Origin: Parelaphostrongylus tenuis
Lineage: Eukaryota; Nematoda; Chromadorea; Rhabditida; Metastrongylidae
Length of the DNA stretch: 64,000 nucleotides
Assembly: GCA_019055375.1 (NCBI GenBank)
Contig: JAHQIW010003648.1
Span: forward strand, 124,001 to 188,000
Direction: 5' to 3'
Both the position numbers and the translations under genes were made by a program. Of the stretch, positions 23,201 through 39,898 are shown piece by piece. Below the pieces are notes generated by a model that saw only the letters and a list, made by a program, of their open reading frames with translations, was not told where the DNA came from and did not search any database. Numbering within the stretch: position 1 is the first letter of the stretch; the number at the start of each line of letters is the position of its first letter.

Positions 23201-25274
23201 ACGGTTGTGTAATATCACAACAAGCCTTATTTTTTTATTACAGGGAGGCCGGAAAACAGTTTCTATTAGAAGTCGAATTAATTTATGTTTTACGTTAATC
23301 AGAGTGCTTGAAGGTACGAACCCACCTTGGACAAAGAACTCACTGAAGCTCTGGAGAGAATGCGTATTCTGGCCGCTGCCGAGAAGGCTCAACGAGATCA
23401 AGTGAAGCTTAACAAAAGGTTAGCTTTCTATTCAGTCCAGTCGCTTAACTTTTTACATATACCATTTAGAAGGACATATAATGTTGGGACTTTTTTGTCG
23501 GACCGCTATGGCTTGCAAGCGATTTATCAGAAGCGAAAGAAGACTTTTGAGAAGCCCATACCAAATACTCCATTACACGTACCATCAGATGAGGTATCGT
23601 TTCTATGATGACGAGGATTGGATCGCATTCTAGAGATTTTGCTTCCGATAGGTGCCAGAATTGGATTTGTCGTGCCTTATCGACGACAATTCAGTCGAGG
23701 TTATCAATCCATCTCTGGAATCTCGCCTTCGACAACCACTTGCAGGTGATCGCCCCCTTCGTCCCGTCAGAATGCCTTTGAGAGCGAGGAAGGCTATACG
23801 GTTTGTGATTTTCCAAGATATTGGTATCCGACATATCTCAGAGTTCACTGATGTACTGTCGTTTATTTGGTACTATTCTGTTATCACAAGCTGTTTTTCA
23901 ACCTTTTATTGTAAGGCCTTTTCCGCTTCCTTCAAATTGTTGGTAATCATTCGATAGCTCAAATCTCGGAGATTCCAATACGTGCTTGTTATTCGAAAAT
24001 GCCCTTTCGAAACGTTGTAGCGGCGGAAATAAGATTGGGTTTCACACTTGGAGCGCTTTTTTTTTCTCGGCTAGAGTTTGTGGACGGTTTTTCAACAGAA
24101 TTCCAGTAGTTACTCAGCATAAATCCAGAAGCTAAGTTTGGTTTCTCAAAGAAGTTTTCATAAAGCGACGAAAGAGCGAAAAGAAGGTTGCGTTTCGCAC
24201 TCGTAAGCCTAGGCCTAGTAGCGGGTTTGTTTGGCATTACAGATTGAAAATAAAAGCCTACGCGTAGTCTTGGAGCGATAGAATGAACATCTTTCTATAC
24301 TTCTTGTACGCAAAACCTAAAAAATTCTTTGCAGCGAGGCAAAAAATATTCAATTAACCAACGAAAATACACACGATAATGCGCGCCTAGTGTGAAGCCC
24401 AGTTTTATTTTTGCTGCTACAGCACACTAAGAAGGCCTTTTCTCAAAAACAACTGCAGTTTTGAAATAGCCAGTCTCAAAAAATTGAAAAATGGAGAGTG
24501 ATAACAGAATAGGCAATTGATTTGAAGCTATTGAAGTAGCTAAGACAGATTTAGATGTAAGAAATGTGATCACAATCTGGCCAAACTTGAATACGGAACC
24601 TCTACCATTCGCTATAAAATTCAGGTATGTAGCGTTCTGCGTTCTGTTATTGCCTTCATATCTGTTGACTGGTAGGTTACTGCGTCATTTCAGTACTTCG
24701 CTCGTAACTTTGTTCCTGTTATTCGTCTTTCACGGGAGCCCGAAATATGTGAAGACGACGGTGGTTCAGTTCTTCTAACAGTCGCCAATGAAAGCAATTC
24801 CAAAGCCGAAGTAAATTTCCGGGAAATTTCCTCCGTTGCTGTTTTTTTAATGATAATCAACGAACCCGGATGGATATCAGGTGATTCTTGTGGCGGACAA
24901 CACTGATGGATTGGTAGAGTGTCTAACACCCGTAGTTGAACTCAGCCTTCCGTCTGCTGATGAAACTGCGGATATTTACGATATCGAAAACGACAAGCGT
25001 AATGTCAATGATGGGTACGTTCACTAAGTCGGTCGTATTTTTTTTTTATTATTTGTAAACTCGTCAGCTACGTTTCAGACCAGGAACGGTGGTGTTTCGT
25101 CGAAGACACCGCGCTGGAATACGGATGGAAGTGAAACGTGGCGAAGGTCACAACTCAAAGAATATTCTTTCTCTTCTAGTCAAGTATAAGAATGAGCAGT
25201 GCTTTATGCAAGTGAACGCCGAACCGGAGTGGAAAATGACTCGCGTACACATATCATTAGCACCACCATCGTAA
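20289..25274 (+). CDS. dnc-4: Dynactin subunit 4 (p62)
   Basis: Pointed-end subunit of the dynactin complex that adapts cytoplasmic dynein to cargo. Exons: 20289-20392, 21310-21437, 22130-22261, 23314-23418, 23470-23593, 23652-23800, 24555-24624, 24694-24840, 24881-25014, 25079-25274; about 429 codons against roughly 460 in the human protein. The N-terminus shows the family's zinc-binding cysteine pattern (FCRHC, CTSC, FCPNC, RCVNCNQCPIC), then CSTCRWSTRD, FLSDRYGLQ, RCKKCDHNLAKLEYGTS and the C-terminal FRRRHRAGIRMEVK region. The start is chosen at MASLFRMDRVLY, which matches the family and lies behind a spliced-leader-type acceptor. All junctions keep phase except exon 3 to exon 4, where one or more small exons may be missing. 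Introns hold SINE copies; the intron at 24841-24880 is only 40 nt. Confidence 0.93.
20455..20580. mobile_element. MITE with about 55-nt inverted ends (GTGGACCC family)
   Basis: CGGACCCACCTCTGCATCTC at the left is mirrored by GAGATGGAGAGGAAGTGGGT at the right, with GCTACGCTGGGG near the loop. Longer copies lie at 31795 and 39425. It sits in the first dnc-4 intron. Confidence 0.75.
20815..20995 (+). repeat. tRNA-headed SINE, family B, tail
   Basis: GATACGTCGATAGGTTACCG, GCCAGATCTGCACCTCAATC and GTTGATTAACGCCAAGAGCT blocks are the standard tail. In dnc-4 intron 1. Confidence 0.65.
21190..21258 (-). repeat. tRNA-Gly-like SINE head, family A
   Basis: Plus strand GGCAGGAATTGAACCCATGC then CACTACACCACCGAGGCCC is the reverse complement of the family A head. 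It ends about 50 nt before dnc-4 exon 2. Confidence 0.7.
21488..21660 (+). repeat. tRNA-headed SINE, family B
   Basis: GCACGTGTAGCACAGTGGTC is an A-box-like start; TTAGTTCAATCACGCG is a degenerate B box. It lies in dnc-4 intron 2 and is followed at 21705-21768 by an inverted family A copy (GGGAGTTGAACTCACG, CACTACACCTCCCGGG). Confidence 0.65.
22008..22070 (-). repeat. tRNA-Gly-like SINE head, family A
   Basis: Plus strand GGTGAACCCTTGTCTCACC then AACCACTGCACTACTGGGGC: an inverted, degenerate family A head in dnc-4 intron 2, 60 nt before exon 3. Confidence 0.6.
22586..22870 (+). repeat. tRNA-headed SINE, family B, full length
   Basis: AGTGCTACGCAGTGGTTAGG head, CGGTACCAGACTTGTCCGG middle and GATTGTCAACGCCAAAAATC end. 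In dnc-4 intron 3. Confidence 0.75.
22975..23037 (-). repeat. tRNA-Ser/Leu-like repeat, family G, partial
   Basis: Minus strand GGGCGCCATAGCCGAGTGTT repeats the A-box region of 18195 and 34199. In dnc-4 intron 3. Confidence 0.55.
23870..24500. repeat. Dispersed repeat, family D
   Basis: Contains the family phrases AATCATTCGATAGCTCAAATC, CGTTGTAGCGGCGGAAATAAG and GAAGCCCAGTTTTATTTTTGC. It fills the dnc-4 intron between exons 23652-23800 and 24555-24624. Confidence 0.55.
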
Positions 25275-25852
25275 TCATTTCTGCTAAGTTCCTCTAAGAG
25301 GGTTCCGAATTTCACGATGTTTCATGTTGTATCGCATTGTGCTGTGTTTTATTTATAAATGGCTTTAGTGATGATTCGAGAAGATTCATACTGATTTTAG
25401 CAATAGGATGATATGGACGGCTCGTTTACAACGTGCCTTACAAATGTACTATTACTCAAGTTGCCGGTGCTCTCAGTTACTGGATCTCTTAGAATTTCAA
25501 ATATAGGCGATGAGCTCTAATAATCCTAGGAACTAATGCAATGCTGCTTCAGCTGAATTCAGAAAAAACAGTACGAAAAGTTGAGATGGAATGGCGTTCC
25601 TTGCCGTTCATGAGTCATGAACGGATCAAACACAAGTTTTGTACCTGAGGTGAGTTTTGACTGACTACGGTCTCACTTTTTTAAGAATCAATGGACGTGT
25701 GGAATAAATTGGTAGCACTTCAAAAATTTATTTCAATGAGCAATTCCTTCAATAAAACCTGCATAACTACATCGTGATGCACTTTGTACAAATCCACTGG
25801 TAAATAACAAAAAAGATCTCAAATCAGTAAACAGAACGCGAAACAATTATAT

Positions 25853-26592
25853 ACTGGGTTGTCTCAAATTTTCTTCTGCATTTCGACACTTTTGCTAATT
25901 CAATTATCATTTACTTAAAGAAATCAATCACCACCATGACCAGTGGTATGCAGCTATTTACTCGGAAGAACTGAATGCCTTACTCCTAGAAGAAATGAGG
26001 CTGGTGATCAAGGAAGTCGGTGAGGTCACTTTTAAGCTGGTTCTTGTCTTAGGATTTTCTCTCTCGCAAGAGCTGTTTCAAGGCCCGAAAGAGATAATGA
26101 TTTGATGAAACAGTGTCAGGGCTATACGGTGGATGTAGCACCGTGGTCCACGCCCGTTTCTCCAAAATGTGGCGTGTGAGGTCGAGCGTTGTCTTGAATA
26201 AAAGGGCGAGTCTGAGTAGTTTCGGACGCTCCTCTCGCACTGCTGTGACTACCTTCCCGAACTGCTCCTCGTAGAAGTCGGCACTGGTTGTCTGCTTGAT
26301 GTCGAGCAGTTTTCAAAACCCCATGGCTTGCTAATCTCAGAAATCCGTGAGCATAGTTTTCCGAACATGGGATTTGGGCTTTGCATGAGGTGTCCATCGA
26401 GACATCACTTCGTGGTAGCTCATTTCATCTAGCTGATGAGCGATGGCGCTACGGTCGAATCCAAGTGTCTGACTGAGCTACTAGAACATTCTCCAACATA
26501 ATATAACCTTTTGAAAATAACCCGATTCGAAAGAGGAGGAAAAAAAACTGAATGAAATATGAGGGCGAAAAAAATTATGAGACAACCTATTA
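25853..26592 (-). mobile_element. Mariner element, internally deleted and frameshifted
   Basis: Inverted ends TGGGTTGTCTCAAATTTTC and TAGGTTGTCTCATAATTTTT (reverse strand) enclose about 740 nt. The minus strand encodes pieces of a mariner transposase in shifting frames, ending in the catalytic-region motif HPPYSPDTVSSNHYLFRALK. Intact mariners are about 1.3 kb, so roughly half is missing, and stops interrupt the rest. It sits between the convergent dnc-4 and 26615-27423 genes. Confidence 0.85.
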
Positions 26593-26614
26593 TTCTACAA
26601 GATGTGCAAAATCA

Positions 26615-27423
26615 CTAACTATCGACAGCGGCTAAGTTCTTACTGGCTGACTTTTCATCATTTTCTCCGCTAGCTTTCATTTCACGTCTAATCCTTTGGC
26701 GCTCTTCCATTTCTTGTTTTCTGCTTGCTATCACTTGAGATTTTACGTATACAAAGGCAGTAAACCCAAACACAATTATCACAGCATAGGCAAGCCATAT
26801 GTTCCTATGCTTATTGTCCAGTCCGAGCTGTTGAACAATCTGAACAAGTTGTTGATATGCCTAAAAGTTGTGACTGTCTCGTTGGGATTGAATCACCTCC
26901 GATCTGTAGTTCCAAGATTGTTTCTGTCCGCCAAAGGTACTTTCCCGAATCAAAGATCTCTTACGAATACGCTCCTCCAGAATATCCATTTGTCTGAAGT
27001 GAAAATTCTACATTGATGACTTCACCTGGCAGCAGTAACTGTCTGTCCAGTGATGATATTTGATTCTCATTGGACTACAGCTTTAATCTCCTAACGTCTT
27101 CGCGAAACTGGCTCAATCAAGGAGAAGAAGTTTGACTGATCTCTTTATTATCAAACAAATATTTTGAGTTATCCTGAAAAAGTCTTGGAATAGATAGAAC
27201 CGGAAGAAGCCACGTGACTTTTGAAGATAGACTATAAAAAGCAACATTACGCTTACGTTATATCTCTTTCGCCCGGATTTCGTTTCAAGGTCGAATCTGA
27301 CGACGATCCGACGTGCTGAACTTTGCTCTCGCCAATTTCGCCTTTGGAAGTGGCTTTGAGTGGCAAGCTTAGGCTTCGCAAAGGCACCATCCTATAAAGG
27401 TTGGAGGATGTTGCCAGCAACAT
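26615..27423 (-). CDS. Small single-span membrane protein, probably mitochondrial
   Basis: Three phase-consistent exons on the minus strand (27257-27423, 26897-26993, 26615-26860) give 169 residues. The N-terminus (MLLATSSNLYRMVPLRSLSL) has Arg, Ser and Leu but no acidic residue for the first 17 or so positions, as in mitochondrial presequences. A single hydrophobic helix (WLAYAVIIVFGFTAFVYV) follows a Gln-rich amphipathic stretch, then comes a charged tail (RKQEMEERQRIRREMKA). The upstream ATG was preferred to the second in-frame ATG (27388-27390) because a TTTTTCAG acceptor ends 12 nt before it. The second intron is only 36 nt. No family is recognised; mitochondrial inner-membrane location is inference. 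Confidence 0.8.
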
Positions 27424-27661
27424 TGAGATTATCTTCTGAAAAACTAGGTTTTAAACATTAAAATGACTAGGCTATCTAGCGAGAAAAGGCAAGAGACGGT
27501 TGAATTGCGACTCATCTTCTAATTCTCTGATATTTGCTCTTCTGACTGACAGGGCGTCGAAAAAAGTCGATAAGCGCAGTCTCATGTCCCAATAATGAAC
27601 ACCAATGGACAAAACAGAGACATAATAAAGAAAAACCCCACGTGTTCGCCTATGACTACTA

Positions 27662-27955
27662 AGGGCGCGTGTGGCGCAGGACTAAAGGTGACAAGCGACA
27701 CGCACATGGCTGAAGATTCGATCCCGTGCCCACGGTTCACCAGACCTCTCATTCCTCCGGGAGTGGCGTGTTGGTACCAGACTTATTTGGGAGGATAGCA
27801 GAACTAACTTGATACATCGGTAGGTCACCGCTAGTCATTGTAAAAGCCAGATAGGCATCTACACACCTCTAAGAAGCTACCAATGTAGTAGAATGCTTGG
27901 CGCATCCCTCAGAGATTGATCGGCGTCCAAGGGCATCACCCTTTATGGCTATCTA
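27662..27955 (+). repeat. tRNA-headed SINE, family B, full length
   Basis: Clearest copy: GCGCGTGTGGCGCAGGACTA, GAAGATTCGATCCCGTGCCC (B box), TTGGTACCAGACTTATTTGG, GGTCACCGCTAGTCATTGTA, and end GATTGATCGGCGTCCAAGGG. The internal pol III boxes lie in the first 75 nt. Confidence 0.85.
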
Positions 27956-28127
27956 GGTTTCTGATGAAGTTGCAGATTACAAAGATCTCAATCGTTTGTA
28001 CCCACCACGGTTTACTTTTGCGGATGCTCGAATCATATGTTTTTTCCCATCACAGAAAGCTCGCTCAAGTATATCAATGATCCCTGCTCAATGGTGGTAA
28101 GTATAGTAATTCCAAAGTTTGTTGATT

Positions 28128-28905
28128 TTAACCCTCTACAACTGGGCCACGGCACCAGCCCTGCCCTCCCGCCGCGGCGCGGCGCGGGCAGTCCGCAGTG
28201 CCGGGTGGTTGTTTAGTGGTGCAGGCCATCGGGAAGGCTGCTCGTTTGCTTCTTTACCACACGCTTGATAGCAGACTTTTTGTTGTCGCCAACATGTCTT
28301 GTGATCTGTTATGGGCTCTTGTACAGCCCGATGCACGTGTTTCGGCCTTGCAGCCTCGTTAGTCGGGCAGGCCCTTCGTCTATAGCCAATCCCTTCGAGC
28401 GCGCCTATAGATCCCCTATAAAGAGGTAGGCGACGACGAACGATTTACACAATCGCCGTCAAGTGAAAAATCACAAGGAATTGGCTAAAGACGATTGCCA
28501 GATTGACAAGGCTGCAAGGCTGAAACACGTGTATTGGGTTGTACAATAGCCCATTAACAGACCACATGACATGTTGGGTCAAAAATATTTATGAGATATA
28601 TTGAAAAATGAGCGTGATCTTAATAAAAAACTCGAAATAAGCGGTATCAAATGAATGGTTCAAATGAATAAATCGCTTGTGTTATGGTGTTACGACGTGA
28701 GATATGGCGTGATATGGTGCATCTGGAACGAAAACAAAAAAAGCACCAAGAAACTGTTGTACAGCGTCTCGGGTGGGGACCGAACCAACAAACTTCTTCC
28801 CGATGGCTGGCACCACCAGGCACTCGGCACAGTGGACTGTCCGCCGTGCGCGCGGCAAGGCGGAGATACCACCGTAACCCTGTCGTACCCAAAGGGTTAA
28901 TTTCC
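28128..28905. mobile_element. Nested inverted-repeat elements
   Basis: Outer ends are a GC-rich inverted pair: 28130-28260 (TTAACCCTCTACAACTGGGC, with GCCGCGGCGCGGCGCGGGCA) against 28775-28905 (TTCTTCCCGATGGCTGGC ... CAAAGGGTTAA). Inside lies a second inverted pair of family E ends (28300-28370, CACGTGTTTCGGCCTTGCAG; 28500-28570, GCAAGGCTGAAACACGTGT). One element appears inserted in the other. Confidence 0.7.
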
Positions 28906-29274
28906 TTTCCTATAAATGTCATCGTGTTTCGTTGCGATTAGTGCAGTTACTGATGGATGAAAGGGCTAACTTGATGTTAGTCGACCAGTAGTGTATGTGT
29001 GCCTCTGATATTTTATGTGAATCAAAGTATCCCTAATATGACAAGGTCAACGCATATCAAATTGGCAACGACGAGTCATATCAAGCAACTGTTTTCATTT
29101 TTTGCCGATTCCGACTTAACCCGGCATCAAGGACTTAGCGATGAAGAGGGCAGACAATCAGGACCTACACATCTGTTACTTGTGCGATATATTTTCGACG
29201 CATTCGGGACGGCGTGTACCTCTCGTGACACACGATCATTCAAACACTTTTCCCCCCGGACACCTCTTTTCCTT

Positions 29275-29770
29275 TAGGCTTGCAAAGATCATTTGAAAGC
29301 TTAAATCTCGCTGATTTGAATAATGTGCTTGGTTTTTGCAAAAGCTTTCTATTGTGTTGTAGCAGCGTAAACAACGTTATGTTTCACGCTCAGAGTGATT
29401 TATTTGCACGATTTAAGTCTGTAGATAATTTTCACTAAATTCGAGTAGTCGACTGAAAGCACTACTCTCATTTTATCTGAAGCTAGATGTGGATTTTAGA
29501 GAGATCTTCAGAGAGTGCTGCAAAAACGTAAAGAAAATTACGTTTCGCATTCCGAATTTTCTTTGAGCATAAGAGGTGTATATGCACGGAAAGCATATGA
29601 AAGTGTAGAGAAAACCAGGGAGTATCAAACTAACAAAAGAACCTGGAGATTTTGTTTTCAAAACGGGGAAGAAGAGAAGAAATTCCTAATTAATAAAAAT
29701 CGCGCGCCGTTCGCGAATCGCGCTGCGCGATCAGTCAACGACCGTCTCGAACGGGTTAGATCAATGAACA
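29275..29770. repeat. Dispersed repeat, family D
   Basis: ATCATTTGAAAGCTTAAATCTC, TGTGTTGTAGCAGCGTAAAC and ATTACGTTTCGCATTCCGAA are shared with other D copies. Open frames here follow the repeat. Confidence 0.5.
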
Positions 29771-29894
29771 AATAATCATTACTCATATTTGACACCACCC
29801 GTCACCACAGTTTACCATGGAAATCCCAAGTACTCTTGCATTCAATTCGTCTACTCGCATTCATCCTTCACAAAGCAATTCGAATAATCTGATG

Positions 29895-30395
29895 GGACCT
29901 TTCAAGCGTTTCATAATGTGGCATGGCAGTTCTAGTGCTAGACATACGTTTCGACTTGCTACCAAGCCACATCAATAACACATGCTATTCGGCTACTGGC
30001 CCCTGCTCTGGGGAATGGACGCCGAACATGTTACACTCCGCGTCAGTTAAAGAGATCACCTAACATGATGTTTTCATTCTAAGTGGTTGATTGTCTATTG
30101 TATTTGCACGGCTTACAATAATAGTCGACTGGAAAATACGGACTTATATACTGGCGAAACAGCCGTATGACGGGCATATACAATAGACAATCAATCACGC
30201 TGAAAGAAAATATTACGTCGGGTGATCTTTTCACATTACGCAGAGTGTAACATGTTCGGCGTCGATCCCCTAAAGTAGGGGCGAGTAGCCGATCGAATGT
30301 GCTATTGATGAGGCTTGGAAGGAAACCGAAACGTATTTCTAGCACTACAGGTGTCATAACATAGCTCATGAAAAGTTCAAAACATTCTATCACAC
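29895..30395. mobile_element. Inverted-repeat element, family F
   Basis: Left end (GTTTCATAATGTGGCATGGC..TCTAGTGCTAGACATACGTTTCG) is mirrored at the right (CGAAACGTATTTCTAGCACTAC..GTCATAACATAGCTCATGAAA). Inner parts also pair: GAACATGTTACACTCCGCGT against CGCAGAGTGTAACATGTTCG, and GTGGTTGATTGTCTATTGTAT against ATACAATAGACAATCAATCAC. Related copies at 33420 and 53105. Confidence 0.8.
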
Positions 30396-30569
30396 TACAC
30401 TGAATCTCAAAGAAAGGTCTAGGAATGTCGACTGCAAGGGATTCGCTTAATTCACTTGTTGCGTCGCATGCTGTCTAAGGATTTCACCTTTTTTTTTGAA
30501 TGAATGCCGTACTTCCGATCGAGGCAATTCTCCTTGCAATCTCGGATATAGTCGAGCTAACACGTTGCA

Positions 30570-30812
30570 GTTAGATGATAGACTTCCATGGACCCACGCT
30601 GGGCGTGTCCATCAGCGTGGAAGCGACTCCACCTCCTCTGCCCCGATTAGCGGCCGACTGCGCAAGTACTTTCTGATCCAAGACACGCAGCTATATTATG
30701 AACTAATTCGCGTGCGGTCTTACAACGAAAAGTGCACTGTAGTCGGCGTCTAGTCGGGGCAGAGGAAGTGGAGTTTTTGCCAGCGTGGGTCCGCGGAAGT
30801 CAACGGGCTGAA
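30570..30812. mobile_element. MITE with CAGCGTGGGTCC ends
   Basis: GACTTCCATGGACCCACGCT at the left pairs with AGCGTGGGTCCGCGGAAGTC at the right. Further in, GGAAGCGACTCCACCTCCTC pairs with GAGGAAGTGGAGTTTTTGCC and GATTAGCGGCCGACT with AGTCGGCGTCTAGTC. A diverged copy lies at 36530-36780, and a collapsed ends-only copy at 46955-47035. Confidence 0.8.
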
Positions 30813-30837
30813 GGTGCTCGTTGACTGATTGTAAGAT

Positions 30838-30922
30838 AGGGAGGGGGATTGAACCAGCTGATGAATTATCACCTCACTTTATGACATACTGCATCAGCAA
30901 CAATTGCGCTACCGCGCCCCTA
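30838..30922 (-). repeat. tRNA-Ala-like repeat, family H
   Basis: Minus strand GGGGCGCGGTAGCGCAATTG, then GGTTCAATCCCCCTCCC about 60 nt later: A and B boxes of a tRNA-like unit. A sister copy is at 40557-40663. Confidence 0.6.
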
Positions 30923-31794
30923 GTGAACAATCAAACATGTAATAACAATGGATGCTGAACATTTGCTATTTTATTATTTTTTGAGACATGGCCAACTACA
31001 AACGCTGAATAGACAGCCAACCAGAAGATCAAAAAATCGATGAAAATAACGATTGTCTGATGAGCAAACGAACGAATTACGCATTGATCTCCACTCGTAA
31101 CGGCGGTATGACTAGACTAAAAGCAGTGCCCAGGATGTCAACCTGTCTAACCTTACGAAGGTTGTCTGTACCTACGTACTATAAGAGCATACCGTAACCA
31201 GCAGTTAAATGCTAGTATTTTTCAAAATATTTCTTCGTTTTTTTTTTTATTTTGCTATATCCGTCCTCAAATTCTCCTTTGTGATGATCCCAGTGATCCT
31301 TTTAACTTTCGTTCCGTACCTGGCTCATCCTCCATGGAGGAGAAGAATCGAACCAGAGCCCCTATGTTTTCTCATCGCCTCCATCACTATTTGCTCGACC
31401 ACCTCCCATCTCAGTAATCAGTTCGTTTTATTGTTTTTTTTTTGAAATGTCGAGAATGTTTCGTTGCCGTTTCCAGTGACTGAAGTTTTGAGAAAAGACT
31501 TTGTTGTGACTTCTACCAGTTAAAAGTGGAATGGATGGGGATACGCCCCTGGGTCCACGGAAGTGAACCGGTTAAAAAAATTGCAGGATTAATGCTCATG
31601 TTAGCCCATGGGTATGATATTTTTTGTAATGGGGGAGTCTTATCACACTAGCTCGACTCGTTTAATATATTTTTAAGACGATTTATAGGTTCTAGACTAT
31701 TGTTACGGTGTGTTTCTTTTTAATCTCTTTTTATACACTTCAGGTGTACACCCTTCTATGTCGTTTTTTTTTTAGAATTTGTTGAGGGAGAAGG

Positions 31795-32062
31795 GGAGGG
31801 GGGAGGCCTTTCGGGACTGTGGACCCGCCTCCTCTACATCTCTAGCCCCAGCGTGGGAAAGTACTGAATGTAAAATTACATTCAATTGTATTCTTGTTGA
31901 TATTTCCCTACTTGTAATAACATAATATATTCACGTATAACGTAACATAGGTAAATAATAAGAATAATACGATCGAAGTAATACTGCAATACATTCAGTG
32001 CGCCCTCACGCTGGGGGTAGAGATGCAGAGGAGGTGGGTCCACCGTCGCGAGGCGGTTTAAA
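31795..32062. mobile_element. MITE with GTGGACCC ends
   Basis: Left TGTGGACCCGCCTCCTCTAC...CCCCAGCGTGGG pairs with right CACGCTGGGGGTAGAGATGC...AGGTGGGTCCACCG. About 150 nt of AT-rich centre (CATTCAATTGTATTC..) is shared with the 39425 copy. Confidence 0.8.
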
Positions 32063-32479
32063 AGGTCAAATTTATGGTGCATTCGTAAGGCGTTGGTCAA
32101 AACTTAGTCTATAATTTCTTTATCTGTCTGTATAGTTAATAATCGGCTAGTAAAAAAGCGTCGAAATCTGTTGTTTTTTATGTGCGATTCACTTTAGCTT
32201 GTCCGATAGGCCAAAATCTCCGCAGAACTTCGCCAAATTGGCAAAAGCGGATGATGTCGATTCGGTATGTACATGTATTTTGCGCTGGTAGACTACTAGC
32301 AATATCTCCCTCTAATCTGTAGACAAGTTTATTGTGGATCACCTCCGCGCATTGGTTTGGATTTTTGCGTCAATTCCGTTATCGAGACGCATTTTTTCTA
32401 CTCTTTTGGGGGCAAGACCTTTTTCTCTTTTTTCTCGAGCTTTCTCAGTTATTCGACAATATGTGTCGGACATTTAAGT

Positions 32480-33180
32480 ACTGTAGGCTTTTTTTCGATA
32501 AAAAGCCTGCTTGGAAAGCTGGAAAAACGAAAATAAGATCGTGTTTGACGGTTCATGGTGTATTTTTTTGCTTGACTTTGGTTCATAGGGGTGCTCTTTT
32601 AACAGACGCATTAGCCATTTGATGGCACTAATCTCTGTGATTTCGAAGCTGAGCTTGATTTTTCAAGAAAAAAAATCTTTTTGAAGCGTTGCTTAAGCGA
32701 AGAGAAGATCGCGTTTAGCACTTCTAAGCTTAGACTTAGTCTTCATAGCTGGGTTCATTCAGCAAAAGAAAATGAAGATAGCGAATGACAGAACGAAGTT
32801 TTGTTTACGTTTGTGATGCGGTAAACATGAAATATCTACGAAACAGAGTAAAAATATTGAAGTAAATGACGAAAATCGCGCTCTCCTGGGCGGACTTTGA
32901 GCCCGCTGCGCGCAACTCGATTGGAGGGATGTAATGCGCACCGAGTGTGATACTCGGTCTTTTCTTTGCTAATCAAACTCGCTAAGAAAGCCTTTGCAAG
33001 AACCAAGTACGATATAAAAATCGTTTAGAATTAAACTACCGAATAAATACTTAAAGTCTGAGGAAAAAGCGAAAAGAGGTGTGTCCTAGAAGGGTTGAGA
33101 AATGCTTTCCGCTAACGGAATAGTACTGATTTCTGTCACAGCTTCGTTTTCTGAAGCGACCAGCCCTCTCTTTCTCTATA
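32480..33180. repeat. Dispersed repeat, family D
   Basis: GCTGGAAAAACGAAAATAAGATCGTG, CACTTCTAAGCTTAGACTTAG and TCAAACTCGCTAAGAAAGCC recur in other D copies. It ends about 50 nt before the first pik-1 coding exon. Confidence 0.45.
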
Positions 33181-33230
33181 ATACGTATTTTTTGCTTCTT
33201 TTTGAATGATAATATGATTTCTGTTTCAGA

Positions 33231-38991
<5,761 letters not shown>

Positions 38992-39115
38992 AGCTTATTC
39001 CTAGATTGTTGCGGAGTTCTTACCTTCTTCACATCTGTGAATGAGATTGGTAGACTATTATTTGTTAGGTTGTGGTACTGGGTTGTTCAAATGATGCCAT
39101 GAACAGCGGCAATAG

Positions 39116-39400
39116 AAGCATAAAGCTCTTGGCGTTGATCAGTCCTCAAGGCTTCGCCAGGAACTCCACTTCATCAAGGATCATCACTTCAGATGGTGGT
39201 TGAACGCATATCTGGCCTTCAGACACTCTCTCTCTCAGCGGCCTACCGATGTATCAGATTAGTACTGCTATCCTCCTAGACAAGTGTCTAGTACCAATCC
39301 GCCAACTTCGGTGGGTGGGAAATCTTGGTCAGTCATGGGTGCGGAATCGAACCATCGACCACCTGTGCGTCTCAGGTCCCTCCTAAGAGCGTTGTTAAGT
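39116..39400 (-). repeat. tRNA-headed SINE, family B, full length
   Basis: Plus strand shows AGCTCTTGGCGTTGATCAGT, GGTTGAACGCATATCTGGCC, CCGATGTATCAGATTAGTAC, GACAAGTGTCTAGTACCAAT, GGAATCGAACCATCGACCAC. Lies between pik-1 and NOL9. Confidence 0.8.
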
Positions 39401-39424
39401 AAGTTATATCCCTTACGGTTTCCT

Positions 39425-39682
39425 TATATTAGCCCTTTCGGGATCGTAGACCCACCTCTTCTGCATATCTACCCTCCAAGGTGGGAATGCAGTGAATGTG
39501 TTATAGAGTTACTTGTATTATTGTTGCTGTTTCCCTATGTTATGTTATGTGCATATTGTTGTTATAAGTAGAAAAACAACAACTATAAAGCGGTTGAAAT
39601 AGTACAATAATACATTCAATGCTTTCCCACGCTAAGGTTAGAGATACAGAGTAGGTGGGTCCACGGTCCTGAAAGGGTTAGG
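39425..39682. mobile_element. MITE with GTGGACCC ends
   Basis: CCCTTTCGGGATCGTAGACC at the left pairs with GGTCCACGGTCCTGAAAGGG at the right; the centre resembles the 31795 copy. Between pik-1 and NOL9, 200 nt before the NOL9 acceptor. Confidence 0.8.
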
Positions 39683-39898
39683 TTTCTCTTGTCATTTTTT
39701 GACATATTTTTTCGTGAATTTGTCATTGGACCTTTTGTTGAAGTTTTATAAATTTTCTTTCCAAGGTAGTAGATATTCTCATGTAAGGGTGTTCTTGCCC
39801 TTCTATATTACCTCACATATTTTGCCTCACTCTGAATCAGTCTAAGGTACATGTTTAGTATTTTTATTCGTTGTTTTTCTTATTTTAGTTAGTTAGGT

